A stretch of DNA of 64,000 bases from Lucifuga dentata. Taxonomy: Eukaryota; Chordata; Actinopteri; Ophidiiformes; Bythitidae. The stretch lies in NCBI GenBank assembly GCA_014773175.1, contig VXCM01003559.1, positions 35,001 through 99,000 on the forward strand, written 5' to 3'. The notes under the pieces are model-generated. The model was not told where the DNA came from, did not search any database, and saw nothing but the letters and a program-made list of their open reading frames with translations. Position 1 is the stretch's first letter; each line of letters starts with the position of its first letter. Made by a program: the position numbers and the translations under genes. Shown here in pieces: positions 45,858-57,588 of the stretch.

Positions 45858-48630
45858 GCTTATATTTGACAATAAATACAAAACAAGTCAGAATGCAGAG
45901 ACAAAACAGATGTGCATATCTTAATTACCAGTGAGAACGTCAGTGTTCTTAAATTTAAATATTACATATTGATGCAAATGCCATGTCAACAAAATAATTC
46001 ATAAAATGTCATTAAATGATAAAATCTTATGGGCAATGGTGGCCAGGACAGGATGAATACTAAGCTTAATTCCATCTATTTTGGCTCTCATAAAGTTGCT
46101 ACTTAGCTAAAAGGAAATGGTAAACATCCAGCTTTGTGTCTGTGATATGTTTTCTGTTTGATGTGAGATTCAGCCCTTTATCTGAGTCTGAACCATAATT
46201 CTGTACAGCTTGTCATGCCTCTGCATCAGTGTCAGGAAGACAAATTCTTCTGCATTTATTGTTCTTGGCAAATAAAGAGATGCTGATTCTGTTATGCCCT
46301 GGTTTGTTGTGTCAATCCGGCAGCCATGGCAAAGCTCCAAATTCACTCTCTCATCTAATACTAATACTACAGCAAATGCACTGCTAAACCAAGAGGATGT
46401 TCCATGTTGCAGGCAATAGGATTGCATGTCTGACTGCTGAAACTCAGTGGTATCTGTCTTCAAGCGCAAAGTGAAAATAAGGATATAGTAGCTGTAAGAA
46501 AAGTAGAAAGACTCATGCACATCTTCTGTCATTTCTGTAAAGGCATTACAGCTGCTCTGTTATAGACAAAACTGGAATATTTGACTAAATCCTTAACATA
46601 GACTGTTTTTCATGTGGAGCTTATTCAGGGTGGTGGAAAAAGCACATTTCCTTAAAAGTAGCAACATCATGACACAAAATATACTCAATTATAAGTAAAA
46701 GTCTTGCATACAGTAAGTAAAAAAATGAAAATTGTTTGTGCAAATGCACTGCATAAGCACAAATTGGTGTGAAAATTACCTTGTACCTCTAATTTTGTGA
46801 ATTTTTCTGCTTTCTATTAAAAGGTCACATGCTCCTCTACACTGTATCAAAGACAGTCACATCATTTTTTAGGTAATGTCAAAGGGCGATTTCACACTTA
46901 TATGGTTTGGTCCACTTGGTATGCTTTGTTTGAGTAAGTCTGAAGACAGCAATCGCATGAGAGGACTTTCCCAAAATAGTCTCGGTGTGGTTGTTTTTGT
47001 CCAAATGGACTCTGGGGCTGTTTGTTGTGGTCTGAACATGATCTGCACGACTTTCAAACCAACTACAGAGAGCTCTATCGATCTGTTCATTGATCTAGAG
47101 GCAGAGGGGGAGAGGTGTGCATGGTTAACGTTAAGTAAACTGTGTCTTTAATTAACAAACCCAACGGATGTTTTAAAAAGGTTGTCACACATCAGTTAAC
47201 ATGTCTTCAGATTTTAATATGTTGAAGGTTAGCATGTGGCGCTCCTTCATCCAGTTCAGCTGTCTGAAGGCAGCATGTCTTCTTTACATAATGTTTTCCA
47301 GATGTTGTGATTAGGTCAAATGCAGGCTCTGCTGCCATAGTTTTCTTGGTATATGGTCCAAATTATGACAATGACTAGAAAAGTATTCCAATTCCATCTT
47401 TGTTCCAAGTTATTGAGTTTTCTCACCACAGTAAACTTTTTCTTGTTTTTGATTCTCTCTCTTCTGCCACCAGACCAATGAGAAGAGAGTGTTTTCTTGT
47501 GATTTTTTGCTGCTATATATTGATAATTTATATGTTTTTCTGTGTGAAACGAAACTAAAATGCAATATTTTATAAATTTAGTTCATAATTTAGACCAGAT
47601 CATGTAAACTACTGTTCTAAAAACATCCTGACAATCATTGTATTTTTGGTTGAGCTTAGGCTGCTCAGACTTCCTGAATTTTTATATTTTTGAGATGCAA
47701 TAGCCCCAAAACAGCCATATTTAGCTGATGTTGAATATAAAGTCTGAATCTGTGAAGTAACTCTCTGATAAATGTCATGTAAGTGGAGTAAAAACAGTAT
47801 TTTTCTCTAAAATAAATGAGAGGAAAAAAAAGTCTCATAATGTAATACCCCACATGTAATACACATTAAACTGTGCTTAATTACATGACATGAATAAATG
47901 TACTGAGTTTCCATCTCTCAGCAAAGAAGAAATCCTTCACTTCCTCACTCACCATCGGCCACCCTGAGAGACACTGGCTTTTAATCTGTCCCCATTCTCC
48001 ATTTCCAATTTGCCTTTTGGCCCAGCAACTCTTACAACTCCATGACTTTCTTCCAAACTTGCTTTTTAACTGATGAGTTCCTCCCTGGCCTATCCTCTCT
48101 GGGGTTTGATCAAATCAGAGGGCCTTTTTTTTTCCCCTGTCTGAACCCCTCCTCCCCCCCTCACCTGCTTAAAAGTGATTATAAGTCCACTGTCCCTGGG
48201 TGTATCCTCACCTAATGTGCTGATGATGAGAAATATAAATGTATTTCGGGCATTAAGTTAATTAGTAGCTGATGATTTCCCCCAGGAAAGCAAGCAGCAC
48301 ACTGACTGAGCTGCTCTGTATTAACATCATGTGTCATTATAAGCACAGAGATGCTAATTAAAGGTATGGAGAGTATCTAGGTGATGGCATAACAAGTCCT
48401 CCCCACCCTCACCCACCACCGTCAATCCATGCTCCACCACACATCTTTACAACACAAACAGCAAACAATGTCAGTCAAACTTAATAGTCTTAGCCTAGCA
48501 AGTGGTGCACAAAAGGAAGGTGAGTTCATCGCATGTACAATTGGACATAATAATAACAAAATAATCATGTATCTATGCGTAAATGAGGAAAACATGCACA
48601 TATCTCTGTACTGAACTGTATAACTTTAAG
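45858..48630. other. Non-coding stretch
   Basis: Longest frame is 120 residues on the minus strand (46170-46532), unrecognised. 46880-47060 (TTCACACTTATATGGTTTGGT and nearby) resembles a worn fish DNA-transposon family. 48230-48370 is non-repetitive with AAGTTAATTAGTAGC, a possible enhancer motif. No gene. Confidence 0.4.
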
Positions 48631-48740
48631 TCAAGTTAAGTTTATTTGTGTAGCCCAATATCACATACAATGCTACTAAGGCTTTTACAGATCCACCATT
48701 AGTGGTTACCAACCCAGCCCAAGCCCGAACTTTACTAGTG
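48631..48740. repeat. Dispersed repeat beginning TCAAGTTAAGTTTATTTG, partial
   Basis: Same family as 25384-25600: GTTTATTTGTGTAGCCCAAT and CTTTTACAG are shared. Ends just before a TATG microsatellite (about 48746-48797). Confidence 0.6.
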
Positions 48741-50734
48741 TAGAGTATGTATGTATGTAGTATGTATGTAGAGTATGTATGTAGTGTAGAGTATGTATCA
48801 GTCATCTTCAAAATCCGGACTCCGATCCAGATCTAGACCAAACCACAACTATCTCTGGACTCTGAGCAAATTATACTTTTCATATGTATTATTTATATTA
48901 TCTGTGACGCAACGAGTCAAAATTCTCTGCTTTCTCCTCAGCAGAGCAAGTGAAACCGAACATCCGACTGTTCCACTGTCCATGTGAGAATGTCTACTCT
49001 GCTTTGGTTTGGTCCAATCACATTCAGCGTCCTGTTTTCTCTGAAACCAAAATTCTAAACAGAAGTTGAACCGTGCCCACTGACCCTTGACCGGTGATGC
49101 ACTCAGCCATGTGATATTTGGACCAATGTCAAAAACAAAAATGTCCAGGGGAGGAGGTCTTTTCTATCAGGAATAGAAAAAAACAAAGTTTTGCTTTGGG
49201 GGCCCTTCAGAATGAACAGCCTGAATATACACATCTTAAGCATTATCAGACTTTTTTTTTTTTTTTTTTTTTTTAGCCCTGAAAGTTGTAAAGTTTACTG
49301 GAGCCTTGTAGCTTTCTGATGATGGCAGATGATTTGAGATAGACATCGTCAGTCATCTCAACAGTGCTCTCATGTGTTGACATTATTTATACCACAATAA
49401 AATTTCATTTTACACATTTAAAGTCCTACATATAGCATCTTTAAGTCTGTAAAATGTTGTTTACATACCCATCTGTATATGGCTACCTTACCATGTGTTG
49501 CTTGAATGTGTCTTAATGTTGGCATTTCTCCACAAAATCACAGCCCTTAATCAATGAGTATTGTGATCCATAGAAGTCTGGCTAAAAATTCAGCTTCCTG
49601 TGGAGGTGTCTTCTCTTTCACTCCCCAGACAAGCCCAGGCGAAGCAAAACTCCATCCAATTAAATCAAAACATCTGTTGAGATACCCATCATACCTATTT
49701 AGTGAGTGCTATTTGGAATAAAACACCTGAGATAATCCTCTCAGGGCGGGTATGGAAATCATGTGCTATTGTAGTTTTGTTAGATGAGCTTTTCATGTCT
49801 GACACGCCATGTCAGCATGTTTCTCCGGTTCAGTGCAGAATCTCTAAATGCTGGAAAAATAGATTTTACACTGAAACGAACACTGTATTTGTCTATAAAA
49901 GAGGGACTTGTTAAAGCCCAGAGCTATAAAGGCACCTCAGAACCATAATCTTGTTGAATCAATCTTGAACAAAACATGATGAACCATTTATTTTACAAAT
50001 ATTACAGCTTCACACTCAGCAATGAATTTGGTACAGTTAAGTGTTCCAACAAGCATGCTCTGAGCAGTTTATTCAAACTCTGGAGCAGTTATTTCTTCAG
50101 TTTGTTTGGCTGGGTAAGAGTAATACCATTTGAACTCAGGTGGCACCAAATCAGCGTGAAATGTCTCAAAATGTGAGAATCAATCCTCCTCACTTTCCAC
50201 ATTTCAACCAATGCGATGCCAGTGTTGGTGCTTGGCTGGTACTCACCTCGGTCCTTCCAAAATCCGTCTGCATTTCCACTCCCTTGGGAGCTGAACAAAT
50301 GCAATGATGCAATGCAATGATGCAATATAACTTTAAGGTCATAATAGCACTTACCATTAACATTTACCAGATTCAATCCTTGGCTGGCGCATTCCCTCCA
50401 ACATTGCAATCGATGAATTTATTGCTGAGTTTGCTGAGTTTCCTCTTGCAGTCTTTGTAGTCATTCTTCAAGGTCTTAAGTTTGTTCAACATTGCATTTC
50501 ACTGCAAGCTTCATCAGGTTGGCTTTACAATAATCTGACAAAGAATAATAGTCTTGGATAAAAAAAATATACCACCTACTTCATTCAATAACAGGTGCAT
50601 TCAATTTCATTTTACACAATACATGGGTCAGGAAATGCATCTCATCTCCTAACCTGTGAGTCTGCTACTCACATCAGACAACTCGTTGATCAAACAGTAA
50701 ATCTATAAACCCATCATAATGAAATGGAGATTAT
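48741..50734. other. Non-coding stretch
   Basis: Contains (TATG)n at 48746-48797, a T-run at 49252-49274 and the motif shared with 22.4 kb. No gene recognised. Confidence 0.4.
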
Positions 50735-50774
50735 CAATCAATACACAGCATCAGTGCTGTGTATGTATTGATTG
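50735..50774. repeat. Bulged hairpin
   Basis: CAATCAATACACAGCA pairs with TGCTGTGTATGTATTGATTG around loop TCAG, with a 4-base bulge. About 17 paired bases. Confidence 0.6.
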
Positions 50775-51059
50775 ATTGCTGCTGTTTGATCTTGCATTGT
50801 CAGCTGTATCTCCTTTGAGTTTCATCCAGAAACATTATTTGCCTTCACCAGTTACATTCTGGAGTGATGTAACATTTTCTTGATCAGTTCTCGACTGTTC
50901 CACTACTTCGGCCAGAGCTGCTAATAATCAAGGTTTAAGATCAACTTAATTGTTGGTGTTCATAATGAAAAGAGGTAGCAGAGTCTTTTTACATTACAAA
51001 CCCACAGTATAAACACATAGTTTAAAAACAAAGTAAGATACAATTCTAATAGTTAAAAT
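50775..51059. other. Non-coding stretch
   Basis: Nothing recognised. Confidence 0.4.
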
Positions 51060-51260
51060 TGTTACCTCCACCAAGGTGGTCATGTTTCACCTTGATTTAT
51101 TTGTGGATTGGTTGGTTGATTAGCTGGATGATTCAAAAAGTTATAAACCAAATTGAAGAGACTTGGTGGTAGGTATGGCCCAGGGAAGAACCCATTAAAT
51201 TTTGGTACTGATCTGGATCTAGGGGTGGATCCAAGAATTTTTTAAAATTCATATTTTTGT
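51060..51260 (+). repeat. Widespread fish dispersed repeat, fragment
   Basis: Blocks CCTCCACCAAGGTGGTCATG, TTGGTTGGTTGATTAGCTGG, GACTTGGTGGTAGGTATGG, AGGGAAGAACCCATTAAATT and GGGGTGGATCCAAGAATTTT occur in the order I know from a repeat common in teleosts. Class not certain. Confidence 0.55.
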
Positions 51261-51412
51261 CAATTTTGTCAAAACTGATATATCAATGTCAAAAAAAAAA
51301 AAAAAAAAAAAAATATCAGGCATATAGCACATTTTAAAATTTACATTTATTATAATAAATAAAGTAATTAAGTCATATTATTCTTAATATAGTTTCTTCT
51401 GCACATCTTTTT

Positions 51413-51490
51413 GGAGCAGCACAGTACTAGTTAGTACTGCTGCCTCACAGCAAAAAGGTCTCTGGTCCATTCTGCGTGGCAATTCCATCT
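51413..51490 (+). repeat. tRNA-headed SINE, head only
   Basis: GGAGCAGCACAGTACTAGTTA and TACTGCTGCCTCACAGC match the head of the SINE at 21552-21907. The body is missing. Confidence 0.65.
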
Positions 51491-52249
51491 TCACCATCCT
51501 AGATGTCAGGATGAATCTAATGTAGAGGAAGAATTACAACACAGAAGTGTGAAAATAACTTAAAAATGACTTAATATAAAGACAATATAAATTTTGTCTA
51601 AGTTTGTTGTGCAGTGGTGGAGGTAGGAACTGTAATAAGCATCCTTGTGGTTTTATGGGACTTCAGTAAACGTGCAGGTGCATTAGTGCAGTGCAAAGAT
51701 TCACTTAAAACATGGCATCGGTCGCAATAAAGAGAACAATTTAAAGTCTCACAGCCAGAGGGGAGAAGCTGTTTGCTGGCCTGGTTGTACGGCAGTGCAG
51801 GTAAAGAGTCTGGACCTGGGGCGAATGCTAATAATATAAAGAACAGATTTAAAAAAAAAAAAAAAAAAANAAAAAAAAAAAAAAAAAATCAGACAATAGT
51901 TAGCTAACAGAGGTTGGCTTTGGGTCTCCAGGTAACAGATGAGAGGCTGTCAGATCTTATCAAACTGCCTTTTAATAGAAAAATTAATCATTTCAGGTGA
52001 AGCACAGTGATGAATTCAGTAAGACACAATTTAATCAGGAGAAAATCCTGGTAGCTGTAATTAGACTGACAGAGGAATTGTTGAGGAATCTCCAAAACTA
52101 TTAAAAGATGATCTGGTTTAGTATAAATATTAAGTGTTTCTGAGAGATTTCAGATTGCAGCTACCATTTCCTGTGTGTGACTCTTCTTATTGTGTCTCAA
52201 CAATGGAAGGTATCCTGTATGTATTGCATCTGTATACCAATTTCCTCCT
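51491..52249. other. Non-coding stretch with a poly-A gap
   Basis: N at 51870 within an A-run (51851-51888). Otherwise unrecognised. Confidence 0.45.
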
Positions 52250-52440
52250 GTCATTCCCTCTCAGCCATCCACTCCTGCTGTGTGGACTTAATTAGCCCAA
52301 GACTTGAGGTGATGGGAGGCTCCTAATTGGTTTCATTTACCTGGCCAGCTTTCTATTGACAGCAGCCAGCTGAGGAATCTCTGTGGGCAGCCATGACATG
52401 CCTCCAGACATGCATGAGGCTAACACATGGGAATCCACTC
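52250..52440. promoter_or_regulatory. Possible conserved non-coding element
   Basis: Non-repetitive block with GGACTTAATTAGCCC and GGCTCCTAATTGGTTTC (two homeodomain-like cores 45 bases apart) and GACAGCAGCCAGCTGAGG. Texture typical of developmental enhancers. Untested. Confidence 0.25.
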
Positions 52441-52952
52441 GGTAGGCTCATTATTATAAAATATGGATGACGCTGAGGTTTTCAGCTCCCAGAATGTTTG
52501 GTTTACAAAGTTTTGTAACTCATGGAACCTCTGGAGATCAACCATTTTGTTACTTATTTTCCACTGGCCTCTCTCTTCTGAAGAATCAGTACAGTTAATG
52601 GGTATGATCTATTTACAGCCTATATGTGCACACCACACTTGGTTTACTTGCCACCTTTCACAGATCAGCACACCTGTCACATTGATGTGTGGTGACATCA
52701 CACACACGCACACACACATCTCGTTATATTCCGAGGTCTGCTCAAAATTTGCTCCTATCTTTCCCGTCCTCTTCACAGCCTGTGGAGTAAAACCCACACA
52801 GCTTTGTTCCACAACATTCTAAACATTCAACATTGTCACGTGCTGGACCATATTTGCACATATTTGCACATTGGAGGGAGGGACAAAACTGAAGAATAGC
52901 TTTGCATCACAGGTTGAGAATCACAACAGCATCATCTTCACATTGTCAGGAA
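52441..52952. other. Non-coding stretch
   Basis: Short unrecognised frames. (CA)n-like patch near 52700. Confidence 0.4.
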
Positions 52953-54365
52953 CAGTGGAAGGCCATGTATTTTATATCTAGGCCTCCAGTGCGATCCTTC
53001 TGCAATTAAACCGCCTTTGAATAACCTCACCATGAACTATGGCTATCAGCTGTTGTCATTCGACAAAACCAGCCCATATTCACAGTGACAGAATCTTTAT
53101 TGTGTGGAATAAAGTGATTTAACACGAGGCTCAACACCTATGACAGTTACAACCCACTAACTGCAGAGACATGAATAGCATGTAGCATTATTACGCATTA
53201 TGACAGGATGCTGCATCACATATAAACATGGCATAGCCTAAATCAGTGTCATTACCAAAGAAACAAGAACAAACTCACAACCATCACATTTACTCATACG
53301 ACCAGCAAGTAAGCAAAAATGCTGTAAAACACAAATAACACAATCAGATTCAACAGGCTTCTCCACAGATTCCAGCCACATAAAAATCCATAAACTTACC
53401 AAAGCTGCTCATCATCTGAAGACAGAGTCCATCCTCCTTTCTCTTTCTTTAGAAAGAGTTTAAAGACACGGCTGCACAGTACATCGGTGTGTTTCAGTTC
53501 AATAAAAGGTCATTCTCTGCCCATTCTTATTTTTTTTTGAATACTTTTTAATGCATTTTAGGGCTGAAAATGTGAAAAAGGCTTTGCCAGTGAATCTATT
53601 TCTTCTTCTCCTTCAGCCATTGTGCGTTAAAAAAAAAAAAAAAAAAAAAAACAGGACTAAGTAAAAATCTGAACAAAAAAATCTAAAGCACTACATCAAA
53701 AAATCTAAACTAAAGAAAGTTTAAATAAATCTTAGATAATGCTACGTTACGTGCTAGCTAGTTTTACTTCAGTTAGCTAACTGGCTCTCTTCTTCTTCTT
53801 ATGAATTTCCAGCAGGTTGTACGCTGCGTAGCGAAACGCTACCCTCCACTAACTGGCCCTCCGATGACGTAGGCCTAGGCCAGCTTGAAGGCGCTGGCAT
53901 GTCAAACACATATACTGTAACATGGCAATATGGCAAACTCGAAATCTGATTGGTTAAAGAATATGACAATCAACAACATCGTCCCATTTGCTNTATGGCA
54001 AACTCGAAATCTGATTGGTTAAAGAATATGACAATCAACAACATCGTCCCATTTGCTTGGATAGCAGAGGGGATTCACTCCAGATTCTGAAGGCTTCAGG
54101 CTAGAATTTTTTACCGAGACAGCACAGATGGAAAATCTGATTGGATAAAATCTCTAATTTCTATGAGCTGCACTGGAAGCAACACAACTGATGGAGAGAG
54201 TAGCAATGAAATGACATTAAAAACAAAACTGATGGGAATGAATTTTGTAAAATACATATGGCATTAATTAAAATATATATTAAATTATAAAAAATATGAT
54301 TTTTTGATTCTGACAATCTCTAGGCCAGCAGAGAAGGTCTTGCTGGCCCTGACCGCACACCACTG
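52953..54365 (-). mobile_element. hAT non-autonomous element, long copy
   Basis: Tips CAGTGGAAGGCC on the left and, reverse-complemented, CAGTGGTGTGCG on the right. Flanks GTCAGGAA and ATCAGGCC share a TCAGG core, a worn 8-bp target duplication. Most of its length aligns, inverted, with the element at 59395-60056, and it carries extra internal sequence (about 53280-53740). It includes an A-run at 53630-53651 and a 64-bp assembly duplication around N at 53993. No transposase. Confidence 0.75.
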
Positions 54366-54373
54366 ATCAGGCC

Positions 54374-55339
54374 CAGTAATATGAGCAAAGAATCTCTGCA
54401 CAGAAGATATTGGCTCTATTGACTGCATTTTTACTTGGATTTAACTGGACGCATACATCTTGAGACAGCTAATTTTTTTTTTTTTTTTTTTTTTACATAT
54501 TTGACACGTTTTCTTGTTTGCAAAATTGTTTAAATTGTAACAGTAAACCCACACTTTTGCCAAGTTTACACTTTATGACTGCTGCTGCTGCTGCTAACAT
54601 GTCGGCTTCTCACAGTTTCCACCTTGATTCCTCAAGGAGCATTAGCCATGTATTCCTGAGTACTCATGGGTTTTGTATTGTAATAAAAGTTTTTAGGTAT
54701 TATTTTGTTTTCAAAATAATACCTAATACCTGTTTATTTTGTTAAAATACAGACTGGAGACAAGGAGCATGTGAAGGCACCAAACACGTGGAAATACTAA
54801 TAATGACAATGTAAGCCACATGAGCTAAATGCCTAGCCACAGACACATCTGTGCCTCTGGTATTTGCAACGTTCCCAGCCAAATGTCGGAGACGGAATCG
54901 TCTCAGCAGCCATGAATAAATACTCAAATCTACGTAAACCAAGGTAAAGGTATCAAAACCACAATGTAAACATATAAGTACAGGTCCTGCATTTATTTAA
55001 ATTGATCCTAAGATCCAACATATCTGTTCTTCATATTGGCTCATGCTGAAATGTTTCCATTGTGTTTCAGTCCTGCCAGAGCCTTGATGATTCCCTTATG
55101 ATCATGGAGAGGAACCTCCAGCCATGCTTCCTGGCTACAGGGACACAAAAGCACAGGTGTTCAGTTTCCACATCGCTTTTTGATAGAAATCATCTTTCAT
55201 GTCAGCCATGTAGATCCCTGGGCGTGTCTGATAAACTGTTTAAGCCGCATTTTGTTTTCAGTGTTAAATATGATATGTTGTATCCTGCTATGTTTTTGCA
55301 GAGAATTGTGTACAATATTGGTATTGGAACAACAGAAAA
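54374..55339. other. Non-coding stretch with a small perfect hairpin
   Basis: 15-bp perfect arms at 54693-54707 and 54712-54726 around TTTT. Also a T-run at 54473-54494 and a short (CTG)n at 54582-54596. Confidence 0.5.
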
Positions 55340-55610
55340 AAAAGTAGAGCATTTACTTCTTCACATTGAAAGGAGCCAGGTGAGGAGGTTTGGGCATCTG
55401 ATTAGGATGCCTCCTGTACACCTCCCTTTGGAGATTTTCTGGGCATGTCCAACTGGGAGGAGACCCCGGGGCAGACCCAGAATACCCTGGAGGGATTACA
55501 TATCTCACCTGGCCTGGGAACATCTCAGAATCTCCAAAGAGGAGCTGGAGGATGTGGCTGGGGAGAGGGACATCTGGGTTACGTTGCTTAGCCCGGATAA
55601 GCAAAAGAAA
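55340..55610 (+). pseudogene. RTE/Rex3-type LINE reverse transcriptase C-terminal end
   Basis: Encodes, in one frame, [18 protein letters not shown], then [19 protein letters not shown] and [20 protein letters not shown]. This is the C-terminal tail of the fish LINE also seen at 17.6 and 19.3 kb. It is followed directly by GATAAGCAAAAGAAAATGG and a GGAT tandem run, the type of 3' end used by RTE-clade LINEs. Upstream polymerase motifs are missing, so it is a 5'-truncated insertion as usual for LINEs. This tail has no in-frame stop, which makes it the youngest of the three fragments. Confidence 0.82.
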
Positions 55611-55682
55611 ATGGATGGATGGATGGATGGATGGATGGATGGATGGATGGATGGATGAATGGATGGATGATGGATGGATGGT
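55611..55682 (+). repeat. (GGAT)n tail of the LINE
   Basis: Tandem GGAT with a few variants, running directly from the LINE 3' end into a sequence gap. Confidence 0.92.
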
Positions 55683-55806
55683 NNNNNNNNNNNNNNNNNN
55701 NNNNNNNNNNNNNNNNNNNNNNNNNNNNNNNNNNNNNNNNNNNNNNNNNNNNNNNNNNNNNNNNNNNNNNNNNNNNNNNNNNNNGGGGGGGGGGGGGGGG
55801 GGGGGG
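55683..55806. other. 102-base N gap followed by a 22-base G-run
   Basis: N from 55683 to 55784, then G from 55785 to 55806. The G-run looks like a read-end artefact of the kind seen when low-signal bases are called G, but a real G tract cannot be excluded. Confidence 0.9.
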
Positions 55807-56351
55807 ACTATATTTGGTCAAACAGGATATTACTTGCGATTCTGTATGGATTATTTAACCCTTCTGAAATAATATCCTGTATACTCCCCTAAGGGTAAAA
55901 AAATATTCATCTTCACCACACCCGTATAATAAAGCCTCTTAATTGAATTTTAAACCCAAAATCTATTTTTGCATTAAGAAACAACCTGTCACTCATCAAC
56001 AACTTGTAACTGTGTTTTCCTACTTTACAGTTGCAGACAGAATACATTTATTCAGTGTAAACCATTCGTTTTACTACAAAACACATAATTAGTTTTTGCT
56101 GTAATTTATTATTATTAATTAAGATGCTTTATTTTTATTGTAGTACTTACTGCATTAGTATAAAAATTGACTGTATTTTTCTGCAAGACAGAGCACACAA
56201 ATTGCCTAAAAAATAAGCACGACAACCAATGAATATCTCAATTCATTTGAAAAGTTGCAATAACATTCTTGAACTCTTTGGGAAGCAGCAATAACTTTCT
56301 TGTAACTCTTGCACTGTGAATTTCTCTGTTTAGCATGTGACAGAAATCAAA
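55807..56351. other. Non-coding stretch
   Basis: AT-rich sequence downstream of the piggyBac relic. No matching terminal repeat was found. Confidence 0.4.
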
Positions 56352-57215
56352 TCAAGTATGGGCTTTACAGCTGTATTTTTCACATTTGCAGCACACTGTG
56401 TTTGTTTTGCAGTCATTCTTTGAGGGGCGGAGTTGGTATCTCTTCCTTTTTACCTGCCCTGGTCTCAGGTGCATCAGGACCAGATTCAGCCTCCTGAATA
56501 GCTTTCACAAGTACTGCAGAGGCTGCTGTGCGGGGCAGGTGCTCCCTTCTTTGAGTATAGGGGGTTACCAATGTCTTTCCCAGCTGCTCCAGAAACACTC
56601 TCCTTTTGTCATGCATCCAGGCAGGGTTGATTTCATAGCAGAGACAAAGGCATTGTGAGGACACATCAATGCCGTTGTGAAAGATGACCAGGGGCCGGCA
56701 GGCAGTCATTCTCTAATGTAAGTTCCAGTCGCCTTGTCCAGACTGTCCACGCCTCCTTATGATGGCTGGATTCCTGTCCTCACGATTGCTGATCTCAGCA
56801 TCCTTGTGCAATGTGCTCATCAGGACCACATTCTTGTTCTCCTTTGGACAGTAAGAAACGAGCTGTGGTGAGGGTGAAGACAAACTTCGATGAAAAGACC
56901 TCTCTTCCCTTTGTTGTGAGGAGTGGAGTGGGGAGTTCAGACCTGTTTTTTCTAACTGTGCCCACCATGGTTATCTTCCTCTTCAGGAGCTGCTGGTTGA
57001 GGTCATATGAGGTGAAAACATTGTCACATGTGACACTGTGCCCCCTGAGGCCTTCAGTCATATCCAGCTCAACACTCATCCCTTGATTCTTCTTTGGAGC
57101 TCCACTGATTGGCTTCCCTGTATACACTTGCATGCTCCAAGCATAGCTGGATTGTGGGTCACAGGCCACCCAGATCTTGATTCCATACTTTGCTGGCTTG
57201 CTGGACATCGACCTT
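56352..57215 (-). pseudogene. piggyBac transposase (PGBD4-like) C-terminal half, frameshifted
   Basis: Read on the minus strand. The first part encodes SSKPAKYGIKIWVACDPQSS, then QVYTGKP and VTCDNVFTSYDLNQQLLKRK, which holds the second catalytic aspartate (the D of CDN). After a frameshift a GVDSLDK block (near 56733-56753) preserves the third catalytic aspartate. After another shift comes RPLVIFHNGIDVSSQ, then DKRRVFLEQLGKTLVTP and RREHLPRTAASA. In a third frame the end encodes the cysteine-rich finger CKTNTVCCKCEKYSC followed by KAHT and a stop. The region with the first catalytic aspartate and the N-terminus are missing. A real protein is not possible without repair of at least three frame breaks. 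It is related to host-domesticated PGBD genes, but nothing suggests use here. Confidence 0.88.
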
Positions 57216-57588
57216 TTGACAGACAAAAAGAGAGATTACTGTATTATCAGGATCACGGAAAAAAAAAAACATCACTCAATCAGTATTCATAATCCAATCA
57301 ACCAATCAATCAAAATCAGTCAATATTACAGCAATACATAATAAAACTACCGGTGAAAAGCACTTATAGTATAGAAAGGGAGTTTACCTCTGAATGGAAT
57401 CAATCATTTATTCACCGTCACTTCAGGCCCAGGGTTGTAAAGGCACAGCAGATGCTCCACCCACTTCTTCCAGACGCCCTGGATTGCTTCCAGTTTGTCT
57501 GTGACACGTCACACAGGTCTCAACTCACGACTGTCAAATCTGATCATTCATGAGAAAATTTAAAACACTGTAGAGTCAATGTGGGGTC
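57216..57588. other. Non-coding stretch between transposon relics
   Basis: Short A-run at 57259-57269 and AATC-like units near 57290. Nothing else recognised. Confidence 0.4.

Noticed and set aside
46170..46532. 120-residue minus-strand frame
   Set aside because: No family recognised and no start context. It lies near a transposon relic.
55062..55658. 198-residue frame, the longest with a start codon
   Set aside because: Only the second half has meaning, and that is a LINE tail running into (GGAT)n. The first half is unrelated sequence.
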